64,000 bases of DNA from Acidimicrobiales bacterium (lineage in GTDB: Bacteria; Actinomycetota; Acidimicrobiia; Acidimicrobiales; JAVJTC01). The stretch spans positions 1 through 64,000 of the forward strand of contig JAVJTC010000021.1 of NCBI GenBank assembly GCA_040219085.1. Reading direction: 5' to 3'. The notes under the pieces are model-generated. The model searched no databases and was not told the origin of the DNA. It saw nothing but the letters and a program-made list of their open reading frames with translations. Below, in pieces: positions 34,482-42,747 of the stretch; the first letter of the stretch is position 1; every line of letters begins with the position of its first letter. The position numbers and the translations under genes are program-made.

Positions 34482-35225
34482 TCAGGGCCGTGACAGGTGC
34501 CTGAGATCCATGACGACGCCGTCGTGGTCGCTCATCCGCACGCCGCCAGCGTCGTTGGGCCACGTTTCGACGGACTCGACAGTCAGGCCCCGAACGGCGA
34601 CGTGGTCGATGAGGCGCCGTTCGACTCCCGGAACCTCACCGGCCGTGGGGATCGCGAAATCATCGAGGATCGCTGCGAGACGTTCGGCGACATCTCGGGG
34701 CTGGCGCGTGCGTGGGATACGCTGGTTGAAGTCCCCGGCGACGATCACCTTCTCATTCGGCGACAACGCTGAGATATACCTGCCCAGCGAGTCGAGGTAC
34801 CGGCGATGGTCGGCCCACGCTGTGGCCTCTCCCGATCGGACCCGGCTGTGCGACCACGGGATGCAGACGCCCACGGTGCGAACCGGGCCGAACGGGGAGT
34901 CGACCGACGCCGCTACGAACCTGCCAGGAACGCTGTCGTCACACACGGACGTCTCGACGTCGTTGAGCGGCATGCGGCTCGCAATGACAACCTTGCGCTC
35001 GTCGTCGCCCAGGTGCGACAGACCGGCAGGCCCGGCCGATGCGCGGTGCCACCCATCTCCGAGATGATCGAGATGCGCCTCGGTGAGCACCGCCACATCC
35101 GGTGCCACGGCCGCGAGATGTGCGAGAGCAGCGCGCCCCGTCGGCGTCGTCGGCCGCCTCCGCTCGAGGTTCCAGGTGGCAATCCTCACCCTGTGACCGT
35201 ACGCGTCGGAGAGGACACGACACAT
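34482..35225 (-). CDS. Endonuclease/exonuclease/phosphatase (EEP) family protein
   Basis: The 247-residue product has the EEP fold motifs: IATWNLE near residue 14, a glutamate in LTEAHLD near 47, VAGDFNQR near 162, and the closing SDHDGVVMDL with the catalytic Asp-His near 235. Family members cut DNA, RNA or phosphate esters using magnesium. A GTG twelve codons in is an alternative start. It is first in a leftward unit with the NucS-ATL gene and divergent from mcrB, 51 bases away. A decayed copy of its last codons lies at 24668-24772. Confidence 0.85.
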   Translation of the reverse strand: MCRVLSDAYGHRVRIATWNLERRRPTTPTGRAALAHLAAVAPDVAVLTEAHLDHLGDGWHRASAGPAGLSHLGDDERKVVIASRMPLNDVETSVCDDSVPGRFVAASVDSPFGPVRTVGVCIPWSHSRVRSGEATAWADHRRYLDSLGRYISALSPNEKVIVAGDFNQRIPRTRQPRDVAERLAAILDDFAIPTAGEVPGVERRLIDHVAVRGLTVESVETWPNDAGGVRMSDHDGVVMDLRHLSRP

Positions 35226-35276
35226 CCGTCACGATGATCGGCTAGAAGGAGTCAACGGCCGGGCGAGGGAGCGACG

Positions 35277-37625
35277 ATGGCGCGAATGCGGGAAGCGGAC
35301 AGACAGATCGTCTACGAGGAGGGCGAGGCCCTCCGGGAGGAGTGTCTGATCGCAGGCCGCTCCCTCTTCATCGAAGGGGCCGAGGTCTGGACCAGCGACA
35401 GGTTCGCCGAGCTGATGGACCGCTTTGTCAAGGCCCCAGAGCACGGTGATGCCTCGTTCATGGCGAAGCTGGAAGGCCAGATGGCGGACGTCTCGCCCGC
35501 GGGTCGACAGCTGATGGCAGAGCTTCTCTACGTCTACTTCCTGGCCGCGCACCAGATGACCGCAAATACGAAGCAGGAGCAGCTCGACACGATTCTCGGC
35601 TGGGGCGCCCCTCTTGATTCCGTGCCCGATGCGAAGTTGGAGCTACTAGGGACCGGCCTGGTCCACACGGGCACGTACTTCATGACGAAGCGTGACCTCC
35701 AGCTCAAGTTCCTGGTCGAGCTCGGCTCGCACCTTTGGACTCTCGACACCAGTCAACGCCGGGACCTTGTCGAGGACCCGTGGGCCTTCTCGGAACTCAC
35801 GGCGGACCTCGCCGGCAATCCGGCGTTCCCTCAGAGGTCAGGCCTCCTTCACCTCATCCACCCTGACCAGTTTGAGGCGATCCTCTCGCGGGACCACAAA
35901 CGTCGAATCAAGGAGGCGTTCTCCGCTCGGCTTTCCGTCGTTCCAGGTGACCTGGACAGGGCCCTCTACGAGATCCGGCAACAGCTCGAACCCGAGTTCG
36001 GACCCGGCTTCGACTACTACGACCCGACCATCGAGACGAAGTGGAACCCGAAGAAGATCGGAGCGTGGGACAAGGTCGTCGAGCTGGCCAAGGTGCAGTT
36101 CGACGACACGTTCGACGCCGACGAGCGGGAGTACAAGCTGGAGATCGCAGGCCGTCTGCGAGACGTCCGGTCCGCGCTTCTCGCCGGCGACGACGAATGG
36201 CCGCAGCTGTTCCGCCGGGCGATCCAGAGCGGTTCCAACAACTTGACCGCGTGGCGTTCCACGGATGACCTTGCGAAATGGGCCATCGCCGAGCCGGAAG
36301 ACGCCGGGGATGCCCTGAGGGCAGTCTGGGGCGACAACGAGGCAGACCTGGATGACATGGCTGCGTTCCTCGACCGGCTTCCTGAGACCGTCGTCTCGGG
36401 TCCCGGGACGCGGGCGTCGTTCGGAGCGCTGATGTTGTTGGCGTTGGACCCGGAGAACTACCCGGTCTACCGGGCGACGGCGTTCGGCGATCTCTACAAG
36501 CTGACAAGCACCACGCCACCGCCGGACGGGTCCGATGAGGTCGCCACCTATGACCACGCGATCGCGCTTCTGGATCAGATGCTCGAGGAGTCCGCTAGCC
36601 GGGGGCTCGAGCTGCGGGACCGCCTCGACGCGCAGGGCGTGTTGTGGAGAGTCATCCACCACGAGAAGGAGGCGGCCCAGCCAGCGCCACCGGACGGCGA
36701 CGACCAGACGGATGGACCCGAGACCACGGCCGACTCGCTTCTTGTCGGTGATCTCAGCAAGCTCGCCTCCGACCTGCTGATCGATGTCGGCTTCCTCGAC
36801 ACGTTCACCTGGCTTCTCGAACATCGCTCCCAGGTCATCCTCCAGGGACCGCCCGGAACCGGCAAGACGTACCTCGCGCGGCGGTTCGCGAAGCACTTCG
36901 CCGGCGAGGACGGCTCGGTGGAGCTCGTGCAGTTCCATCCGTCCTACGCCTACGAGGACTTCGTCCAGGGCTTCCGCCCGAAAAGCGACGGTGGGTTCGA
37001 GCTCCGGTCGGGACCGCTGATCAGAGCGGCCCGCCGGGCACAGAAGGCGCCCCGGGCCCCGCACTTCCTGATCATCGACGAGATCAACCGCGGCAACATC
37101 GCCAAGGTCTTCGGCGAGCTCTACTTCCTCCTCGAGTACCGGGACGAGACGGTCACCCTCCAGTACGACGAGGAGCCGTTCGGCCTTCCGCGCAATCTCT
37201 TCGTGATCGGGACGATGAACACGGCGGACCGGTCGATCGCACTCGTGGACTCGGCGCTGCGACGCCGCTTCCATTTCGTCGACCTCTTCCCTGACCGGCC
37301 ACCGGTAGCCGGGCTGCTCGACCGCCACCTGGAGAAGACCGCTCCGGACCTCCAGTGGATCGCGGAGGTTCTCGACCTCGCGAACACAAAGCTCGGTGAC
37401 GCCGACGGCGCCGTCGGCCCCAGCTACTTCATGCGGGAGGGACTCACCGCGGAGGAGATCCCCCTGCTGTGGAGCCACGCCGTTCTCCCCTACCTCGCTG
37501 AGCGTTTCTTCGGGGATCCGGATCGACTCGATGCATTCTCGCTCGAGTCCCTCCGCCGCGAGCTAACAGGCCAGCCACGAAGCGACGTCGAAGCCGAAGA
37601 TGATGCGCCACCTACGGCTGACTGA
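35277..37625 (+). CDS. mcrB: McrB-like AAA+ GTPase of a modification-dependent restriction system
   Basis: The 782-residue product has an N-terminal region of about 490 residues without a known DNA-binding domain, then the McrB motor. Walker A is LQGPPGTGKTYLA near 522, Walker B is LIIDEINRGNIAKVFGEL near 597, and the McrB signature GTMNTADRSIALVD is near 645, with a sensor arginine in SALRRRFHF. McrB hexamers hydrolyse GTP and drive DNA cleavage by McrC at methylated sites. The N-terminal specificity region is long and differs from E. coli McrB, so the modification recognised cannot be stated. GAGGGAG is upstream of the ATG. The stop lies inside mcrC, with 26 bases overlap. Confidence 0.9.
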   Translation: MARMREADRQIVYEEGEALREECLIAGRSLFIEGAEVWTSDRFAELMDRFVKAPEHGDASFMAKLEGQMADVSPAGRQLMAELLYVYFLAAHQMTANTKQEQLDTILGWGAPLDSVPDAKLELLGTGLVHTGTYFMTKRDLQLKFLVELGSHLWTLDTSQRRDLVEDPWAFSELTADLAGNPAFPQRSGLLHLIHPDQFEAILSRDHKRRIKEAFSARLSVVPGDLDRALYEIRQQLEPEFGPGFDYYDPTIETKWNPKKIGAWDKVVELAKVQFDDTFDADEREYKLEIAGRLRDVRSALLAGDDEWPQLFRRAIQSGSNNLTAWRSTDDLAKWAIAEPEDAGDALRAVWGDNEADLDDMAAFLDRLPETVVSGPGTRASFGALMLLALDPENYPVYRATAFGDLYKLTSTTPPPDGSDEVATYDHAIALLDQMLEESASRGLELRDRLDAQGVLWRVIHHEKEAAQPAPPDGDDQTDGPETTADSLLVGDLSKLASDLLIDVGFLDTFTWLLEHRSQVILQGPPGTGKTYLARRFAKHFAGEDGSVELVQFHPSYAYEDFVQGFRPKSDGGFELRSGPLIRAARRAQKAPRAPHFLIIDEINRGNIAKVFGELYFLLEYRDETVTLQYDEEPFGLPRNLFVIGTMNTADRSIALVDSALRRRFHFVDLFPDRPPVAGLLDRHLEKTAPDLQWIAEVLDLANTKLGDADGAVGPSYFMREGLTAEEIPLLWSHAVLPYLAERFFGDPDRLDAFSLESLRRELTGQPRSDVEAEDDAPPTAD

Positions 37626-38823
37626 GCACCGACCGTCGACGACATCGCTCACTTCCGAGGAGCTGAGTCGACTCCGCAAGCTCGTCCCGTCCGTCTCCAC
37701 CACACCCGGTGACCGGGACGGGGAATGGATACTGAAACCGGGGTCATCGGTCGGCATCGTGCGCGACGATCACCTCGTCGTCGAGATCCAGCCGAAAATC
37801 GGGATCGAGCGCCTGCTCTTTCTCGTGTCGTACTCACTTCAGCCGGACATGTGGGCCGACCTCACTGCGCCAATGCGCTCGGACCAGACGCTCGTGGACG
37901 CGATGGCGACGATCCTCACCCGAGCGGTCCGCTCCGCGTTGCGAGCCGGGGTCATCCAGGCCTACGAAGTGAGAGAGGAATCCCTCCTGACCGTGAAGGG
38001 CCGAGTCCGGTGGAGCGACCAGATGAGGACTCACCACGGGCGGCTTCTCCCCATCGAGGTGTCCTACGACGAGTTCACCGAGGACAACCTCCTCAACCAG
38101 ATCCTCAAGTCGGCGCTCATCGAGTTGGAGAGGCTCCCCTTCCGAGATGAGACGGCAGCTCGTGAGCTCAGGTCGACCGCACAGCTTCTTGCAAACGTCT
38201 CCTACCGACGGTTCGATCCGAACCGTCTGCCGACGCCGGCCTTCAACCGCCTGAACGCCCACTACAAGACGGCGGTCCTGCTTGCCCTCGTGGTCCTCGG
38301 TCGGTCTTCGAGCGAGGCGGGCGCTGGATCGGTCAGTACCGCGACCTTCCTGATCAACATGAACCAGGTGTTCGAGGACTTCGTCACCGTCGCCCTGCGT
38401 GAGGCGCTCGGGCTAACCGAGTCGCAGTTTCCCCAGAATGCGGCAGGCCGACGCCTCTTCCTCGATGCTGACCGGAAGATCGGACTGGAGCCGGACCTCA
38501 GCTGGTGGGAGGGAGAGCGCTGCGTCTTCGTCGGCGACGTGAAGTACAAGCGAACGAACGCTGCCGGGATCCTGCACCCAGACCTCTACCAACTCCACTC
38601 CTACGTCACTGCGACCAAACTCGAAGAGGGGCTCCTCGTCTACGCAGCCGGGGAAGAGACCGACGCCCTCCACGAGGTGCCCGGTAGCGGGAAACGACTA
38701 CGGGTGACGACCCTCGACCCCTCCGGTCAGCCCGACGAGATCCTCCGAGCTGTCAGCGACGTCGCAACTTCGATCATCGAGATCCGCGGCGCCGAGCTGC
38801 CCGTCATGGCGTACAGTGCGTAA
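37600..38823 (+). CDS. mcrC: McrC-like nuclease subunit
   Basis: The 407-residue product matches McrC: an N-terminal beta region that stimulates McrB (DHLVVEIQPKIGIERLLFL near 65), then a PD-(D/E)XK nuclease with LEPDLSWWEG and FVGDVKYKR near residue 300, giving D...DxK. Two adjacent ATG codons (37600 and 37603) are possible starts. The 26-base overlap with mcrB couples the two. The 3' end overlaps the convergent EVE-nuclease gene by 20 bases, so two modification-dependent enzymes meet tail to tail. Confidence 0.9.
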   Translation: MMRHLRLTEHRPSTTSLTSEELSRLRKLVPSVSTTPGDRDGEWILKPGSSVGIVRDDHLVVEIQPKIGIERLLFLVSYSLQPDMWADLTAPMRSDQTLVDAMATILTRAVRSALRAGVIQAYEVREESLLTVKGRVRWSDQMRTHHGRLLPIEVSYDEFTEDNLLNQILKSALIELERLPFRDETAARELRSTAQLLANVSYRRFDPNRLPTPAFNRLNAHYKTAVLLALVVLGRSSSEAGAGSVSTATFLINMNQVFEDFVTVALREALGLTESQFPQNAAGRRLFLDADRKIGLEPDLSWWEGERCVFVGDVKYKRTNAAGILHPDLYQLHSYVTATKLEEGLLVYAAGEETDALHEVPGSGKRLRVTTLDPSGQPDEILRAVSDVATSIIEIRGAELPVMAYSA

Positions 38824-39799
38824 AGGTCTTCTTCGCCTTGCCTGAGACGTAGGCGACTTCGACGTCGACCGCTCGAAGAAAGTCGAGGTTGTCGTCACTT
38901 GGCTTTCTTGGGAGAAGGAGCCGGAGCGTCGGACGCGTGTCGTGAAACCTCGCGTAGTCGAAGAGCTGACCAACGGCCCCTCGGACGGCGCCGGTGGTGC
39001 TCCGGTTCTTCGCTTCGATCAGCACCTCGCCATCGATGTCATAGACGTCGGAGATGTACGGCCTTCCACCTGCCTTCCGCTGGTAGTAGGTACGTCCGAC
39101 GGATGTCTTCGACCAAAGATGCTTGATGTATCGCTGGACCAGCTCCTCTTCGAGGTTCATGGCCCGCGAGAACATCGAGACTCCGGGCTTGTCGACGATC
39201 CGCTTTACGGTGACGCGCTTTCCTAACCTCGGCAGCGGCAAGGCCGACGGCGGGACCCTGAGCCCCTGGACGTCAGCCTGGTCGGCTGCCGAAGCCTGAT
39301 CGAGAGGAAGAGCATCGCTGATTCCAAGGCGACTGTGAGCGGCCCATAGCTGCTCGACTGTCGCCGCCACGTCCTCCGGAACCCGGGTGCCGCTCTTCAT
39401 GATCCACCAGTGCCAGCCGGTCCGGTCCTTCAGGACCTCGACCGGCAGCTCCGCGTCGAGCGGCTCAACCCGGTCCCACTCGATGTCGACGTAGGGAACC
39501 TGCTTCGCCGACCGCTCGGACTCCCACGTTCGATCGAAGTACAGGTCGGACGTGATGTGACCGCTGGCGAGAATCCCCCGAGGCGCATGATCCCCAACCC
39601 TTAGAAAGAAGATGCGATCACCAATCTGGACGTCGGAGTTCTCAGTGGCTGTGCCGAAGGACCAGCTCGTCGTCCAGACCTCTGAGTCGATTCCAGCGGC
39701 CATTTCATCCCAGGCCTGCTCGAACTGCTCGAGGTCCTCCAACGGTGGCCACTTCTTCGGGTTCCAGATCAAGAGAAACGTTCTGTCGTACGTCGCCAT
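38804..39799 (-). CDS. EVE-domain and restriction-endonuclease fusion
   Basis: The 331-residue product has an EVE/PUA-like N-terminal domain (about 5-130): FLLIWNPKKWPP, then GDRIFFLRVGDHAPRGILAS and YVDIEWDRV. EVE domains bind modified cytosines in DNA by base flipping. Residues about 215-330 hold a nuclease domain with DVYDIDGEVLIEAKNR near 265, giving D...ExK, then GAVRGAVGQLFDYARF. The pairing of a modified-base reader with a nuclease is the plan of type IV restriction enzymes. GGAGG lies six bases upstream of the ATG. It is the last gene of the leftward defence operon, nine bases after the 271-residue gene. Confidence 0.85.
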   Translation of the reverse strand: MATYDRTFLLIWNPKKWPPLEDLEQFEQAWDEMAAGIDSEVWTTSWSFGTATENSDVQIGDRIFFLRVGDHAPRGILASGHITSDLYFDRTWESERSAKQVPYVDIEWDRVEPLDAELPVEVLKDRTGWHWWIMKSGTRVPEDVAATVEQLWAAHSRLGISDALPLDQASAADQADVQGLRVPPSALPLPRLGKRVTVKRIVDKPGVSMFSRAMNLEEELVQRYIKHLWSKTSVGRTYYQRKAGGRPYISDVYDIDGEVLIEAKNRSTTGAVRGAVGQLFDYARFHDTRPTLRLLLPRKPSDDNLDFLRAVDVEVAYVSGKAKKTFTHCTP

Positions 39800-39808
39800 G
39801 TCCGCCTC

Positions 39809-40624
39809 CTAAGCGTGATCGACGTTGGTGATGCCCATCTGGTGATAGCGATGGCGCCCAGAGAACCAGCGGCCGCTCTCACGCGACAGTCGAAATTCGC
39901 CGAGTCGGCCGACGTCCTCGGCAACCACGTGCACCCGCCACGACCTCCCGTCGGACCGCTTCGGCATTTCACTCCGAACCGCATCCATCCCTTCCAGCAC
40001 GGTTCTCAAGCTCCGAGCGAAGAAGACCATCGTTCGCTTCGAAGATTCGCCGATAACGAGGCCAGGGCTTCCGGAGGAAGGGTCCCCAGGGAATCCGTTC
40101 GGCGGATCAAGCAGGTGCATCGAGAGGTGAAGCGCGTCGCTCCCACCGAGGAGTGGTGTATGAGATTCCCTTTGCGCTCTCTCTTCCACCCCGCGCAACC
40201 AGCGTTGGTCAACATCCACTCGCTCGGTCAGCGAACCGTCGAGCCACGGCTTGCCAGCGAGGTATTCGGCCCCGAACTTCCAAAGCCAGGCCGCGTAGTA
40301 GTCCAGTCGGTCGCCCCAGAGCCGGTTGAGAACCTGAAAGCGGATGTCCCAGTCGGGGCGGCCCTGGTCGTACCAAACCTTCAGCCCCGTCCCGGGGTCC
40401 GACCATCCGAGGGAGACAACGAGGATCGAGGTGATCGGGCCATACCAGGCGACTGCCGCGTCGAGGCTGCCGGGCGGTCCCGGAAACCGGTAACGCCCGC
40501 TCCCGGTGGAGATCATTCGCCACACTTCAGGTGCCCAGAGGCCGTAGTCGAGCTCGCAGATCAACCGGTCGCGCTCGGGATCGAAGAACTGAATCTCGAG
40601 GCCCCCGAGCTCTGTGTCGTTCAT
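39809..40624 (-). CDS. Protein of unknown function in the defence operon
   Basis: The 271-residue product is soluble and rich in Trp, Arg and Asp. I recognise no domain. Visible features are ICELDYGLWAPEVWRM near residue 23, a strand-rich WYGPITSILVVSLGWSD segment near 60, WDIRFQVLNRLWGDRL near 92 and a basic C terminus. There is no signal peptide, membrane segment, nuclease triad or P-loop. Its start overlaps the RelE-UvrD stop by four bases, and the EVE-nuclease gene follows after nine bases, so it is translated within the same unit. A specificity or adaptor role would fit, but it is a guess. Confidence 0.7.
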   Translation of the reverse strand: MNDTELGGLEIQFFDPERDRLICELDYGLWAPEVWRMISTGSGRYRFPGPPGSLDAAVAWYGPITSILVVSLGWSDPGTGLKVWYDQGRPDWDIRFQVLNRLWGDRLDYYAAWLWKFGAEYLAGKPWLDGSLTERVDVDQRWLRGVEERAQRESHTPLLGGSDALHLSMHLLDPPNGFPGDPSSGSPGLVIGESSKRTMVFFARSLRTVLEGMDAVRSEMPKRSDGRSWRVHVVAEDVGRLGEFRLSRESGRWFSGRHRYHQMGITNVDHA

Positions 40625-42747
40625 GGGAGGAATTCGCTCGGCTTGCCGGCCCAGCCGATCCAGAGGTCGTCACGGGCTCGGGTGCACGCCACGTAGAGGA
40701 GGCAACGCTCCCGCTTCACGTCGAGGTCATGTTGGAGCCGGTCGACCCCTGCAGCGGTTATCGCCTTCTGCGACGGAACCGAGTTCGCGTCCACGTCGGG
40801 CAGGGCGACGCAGCGGAACTCGAGCCCCTTCATCCGATGCATCGTTGCCACCCGCACCCCGTCCTTGGAGACGAGGTCACTCCTCAGCTTCAGCGACGGG
40901 AACCCGGCGGCCTTCAGGGCCGACTGGATCGTCTCATGTGACCCACCCGCACGGGTTGCGATACCGATGTCCTCCAGCGCTACTCCGTTCTCGTGCCACC
41001 GCTTCACGCGCTCGACGAGGGCATCGAGTTGCTCCTTGCGTGACCCGAACCCTTCGACCATCGGCTCGGGACCGGAGAGGAACGAGTGATAGCCGGCGAG
41101 CTCGTGGGTGTCGGCCCCTTCATCAAGGTCGTCGAAGCTCTCGCCCTCCAACAGATTCAGGGACCAGCGCAGGATCTCGAAGGTGGTCCGGTAGTTGATT
41201 CGCAGCTTCTTGGACCTCCCGACGATGTGAATGCCGACCTTGGCGAGGGAGGACTGCCGGTCGTAGATCCGCTGGTGCGTGTCACCGACGATGAACATGT
41301 CGTCGGGCCCCTCGTCCACCGCCGCCCGCAGCATCCGCCACTGCGTCTCGTGGAGGTCCTGAGCCTCATCGACGATCACGTGGCGGTACGGCTTGACGCT
41401 CCGATTCGCCAGGTAGCCGGCGGCGTCCTCGGCGAGCTGGAGCATCGACCGCTGATCACTGGAATCGAGGCGGCGCTTGAGTTCCTCGACCGCCTTCCAC
41501 AGCCTCGCCCGACTGCGACGGTCGAGTCGGACGCCGCGGCCGGCCCGGCTCGCCTGGAAATACTCATCCCGTGATTCGATCCCCTGGGCAAGGATCACGT
41601 GCTCCCACTCTGCGGCGAGGAACTCGGGCGTGTGGTCGATTCCGTAGTCATCGACGATCTGCTGCCAGACCTCCCGCAGGTCCGAATCAAGGATCTTCCC
41701 CGGGCCGGAACCCTCCGCTCCCTGCACGATGCGGTGCGAGAGCGCATCGACGTTGATCACGTCGATGACTTCGAGCAGATCCGACCCGCCGAGGAGCCTG
41801 AGTTCCCGCTCGATCACCTGGGCCAGGTTCCGGGTGAAGGTCGTGAACAGGATGGGCTTGCCGCTGCCGCTTCCGTCCAGCTGCTCGGCTAGGTGCTTCG
41901 CTCGGTGCATGGCAACAACGGTCTTGCCGGTTCCGGCGCCACCGGTCACCCGGGCCGGTCCGGAGTAGCTCGGCCGGTAGGCGACCTCCTTCTGCGTGTG
42001 GTGGAGGAACGTCCGCCACTGCGCGAGCGGCAGCGCCAGCATCTCGGCGAGCTCGTCCTCATCGGTGACCACATGGAAGGACTTCTGTGATGCTGGCGCG
42101 TTCAGCGCGGCGGCGACGTCGGCGGTGTCGACCTCACCGGGCACCAGGCTGCCGGCGAGCTCGCGATACAGAGCTTCGACGGTGTCGTCGCCGGTCAACA
42201 TGATGAGCGCCTCGGCGACGGTCTGGGGAAGAACGCTGATGAGCGCCTCCAACTCTCCTTCGGTGGTGAGTGCCCGCACCGCCGGAAGAAGATCCCCGTC
42301 GACACCGAGGTTGGTGAAGTCCTTGTCCTCGCGGTGGGCGAAGAGACGGTCGGCTTCGGGCTCGGGTTCGGACACCCGACCCACGGCTTCTTCGATCTCG
42401 ACCAGGTTGAGGATCTCGAAAGCGCCGGTCACCTCGTTCACCCGGAAGGTGTTCTGGCGCATCCACCTGTCCACCTCGTCATGGGTGCCGATGGACGTCA
42501 GGACGTAGTGCTCGTCGTCACCTGCGTCGAAGACGATGCCGCGATGGTTGTCGTCGATGCGGATCGTCCGTGCCCGGGGGTCCGCCGCATCCTTGTAGGC
42601 CTCGAGATGGAGGCCTTTCAGGTCCCGAAGCTGCTGGGCGGTACAGCGTTGGAAGGTGTCCGCTATCTCCGCAAGCTTGGTCTGTGCTCGACGTTCGAGC
42701 TTCGCGAACTGCCCGAGCATCTCGACTGACAACGCGAGCGTGGCCAT
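40621..42747 (-). CDS. UvrD-family helicase with N-terminal RelE-like toxin domain
   Basis: The 708-residue product has two parts. Residues 1-110 resemble RelE/ParE-type toxins: FAKLERRAQTKLAEIADTF, then ARTIRIDDNHRGIVFD and the typical YVLTSIGTHDEVDRWM end. Residues about 235-708 form a UvrD/Rep helicase with Walker A GGAGTGKT near 264, Walker B VDEAQDLHE near 457, FIVGDTHQRIY, the GVRVATMHRMKGLEF motif and CTRARDDL near the end. An antitoxin gene is not adjacent, so the RelE-like part is probably an RNA- or ribosome-interacting sensor or a regulated effector. The start shares one base with the stop of the DUF1998 helicase gene; the stop overlaps the next gene by four bases. Confidence 0.85.
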   Translation of the reverse strand: MATLALSVEMLGQFAKLERRAQTKLAEIADTFQRCTAQQLRDLKGLHLEAYKDAADPRARTIRIDDNHRGIVFDAGDDEHYVLTSIGTHDEVDRWMRQNTFRVNEVTGAFEILNLVEIEEAVGRVSEPEPEADRLFAHREDKDFTNLGVDGDLLPAVRALTTEGELEALISVLPQTVAEALIMLTGDDTVEALYRELAGSLVPGEVDTADVAAALNAPASQKSFHVVTDEDELAEMLALPLAQWRTFLHHTQKEVAYRPSYSGPARVTGGAGTGKTVVAMHRAKHLAEQLDGSGSGKPILFTTFTRNLAQVIERELRLLGGSDLLEVIDVINVDALSHRIVQGAEGSGPGKILDSDLREVWQQIVDDYGIDHTPEFLAAEWEHVILAQGIESRDEYFQASRAGRGVRLDRRSRARLWKAVEELKRRLDSSDQRSMLQLAEDAAGYLANRSVKPYRHVIVDEAQDLHETQWRMLRAAVDEGPDDMFIVGDTHQRIYDRQSSLAKVGIHIVGRSKKLRINYRTTFEILRWSLNLLEGESFDDLDEGADTHELAGYHSFLSGPEPMVEGFGSRKEQLDALVERVKRWHENGVALEDIGIATRAGGSHETIQSALKAAGFPSLKLRSDLVSKDGVRVATMHRMKGLEFRCVALPDVDANSVPSQKAITAAGVDRLQHDLDVKRERCLLYVACTRARDDLWIGWAGKPSEFLP

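Noticed and set aside
24668-34600. The two EEP ends as attachment sites of a mobile element
   Set aside because: Identity is only about 70 percent with a 17-base identical core, no integrase is present, and site-specific elements leave near-perfect repeats.
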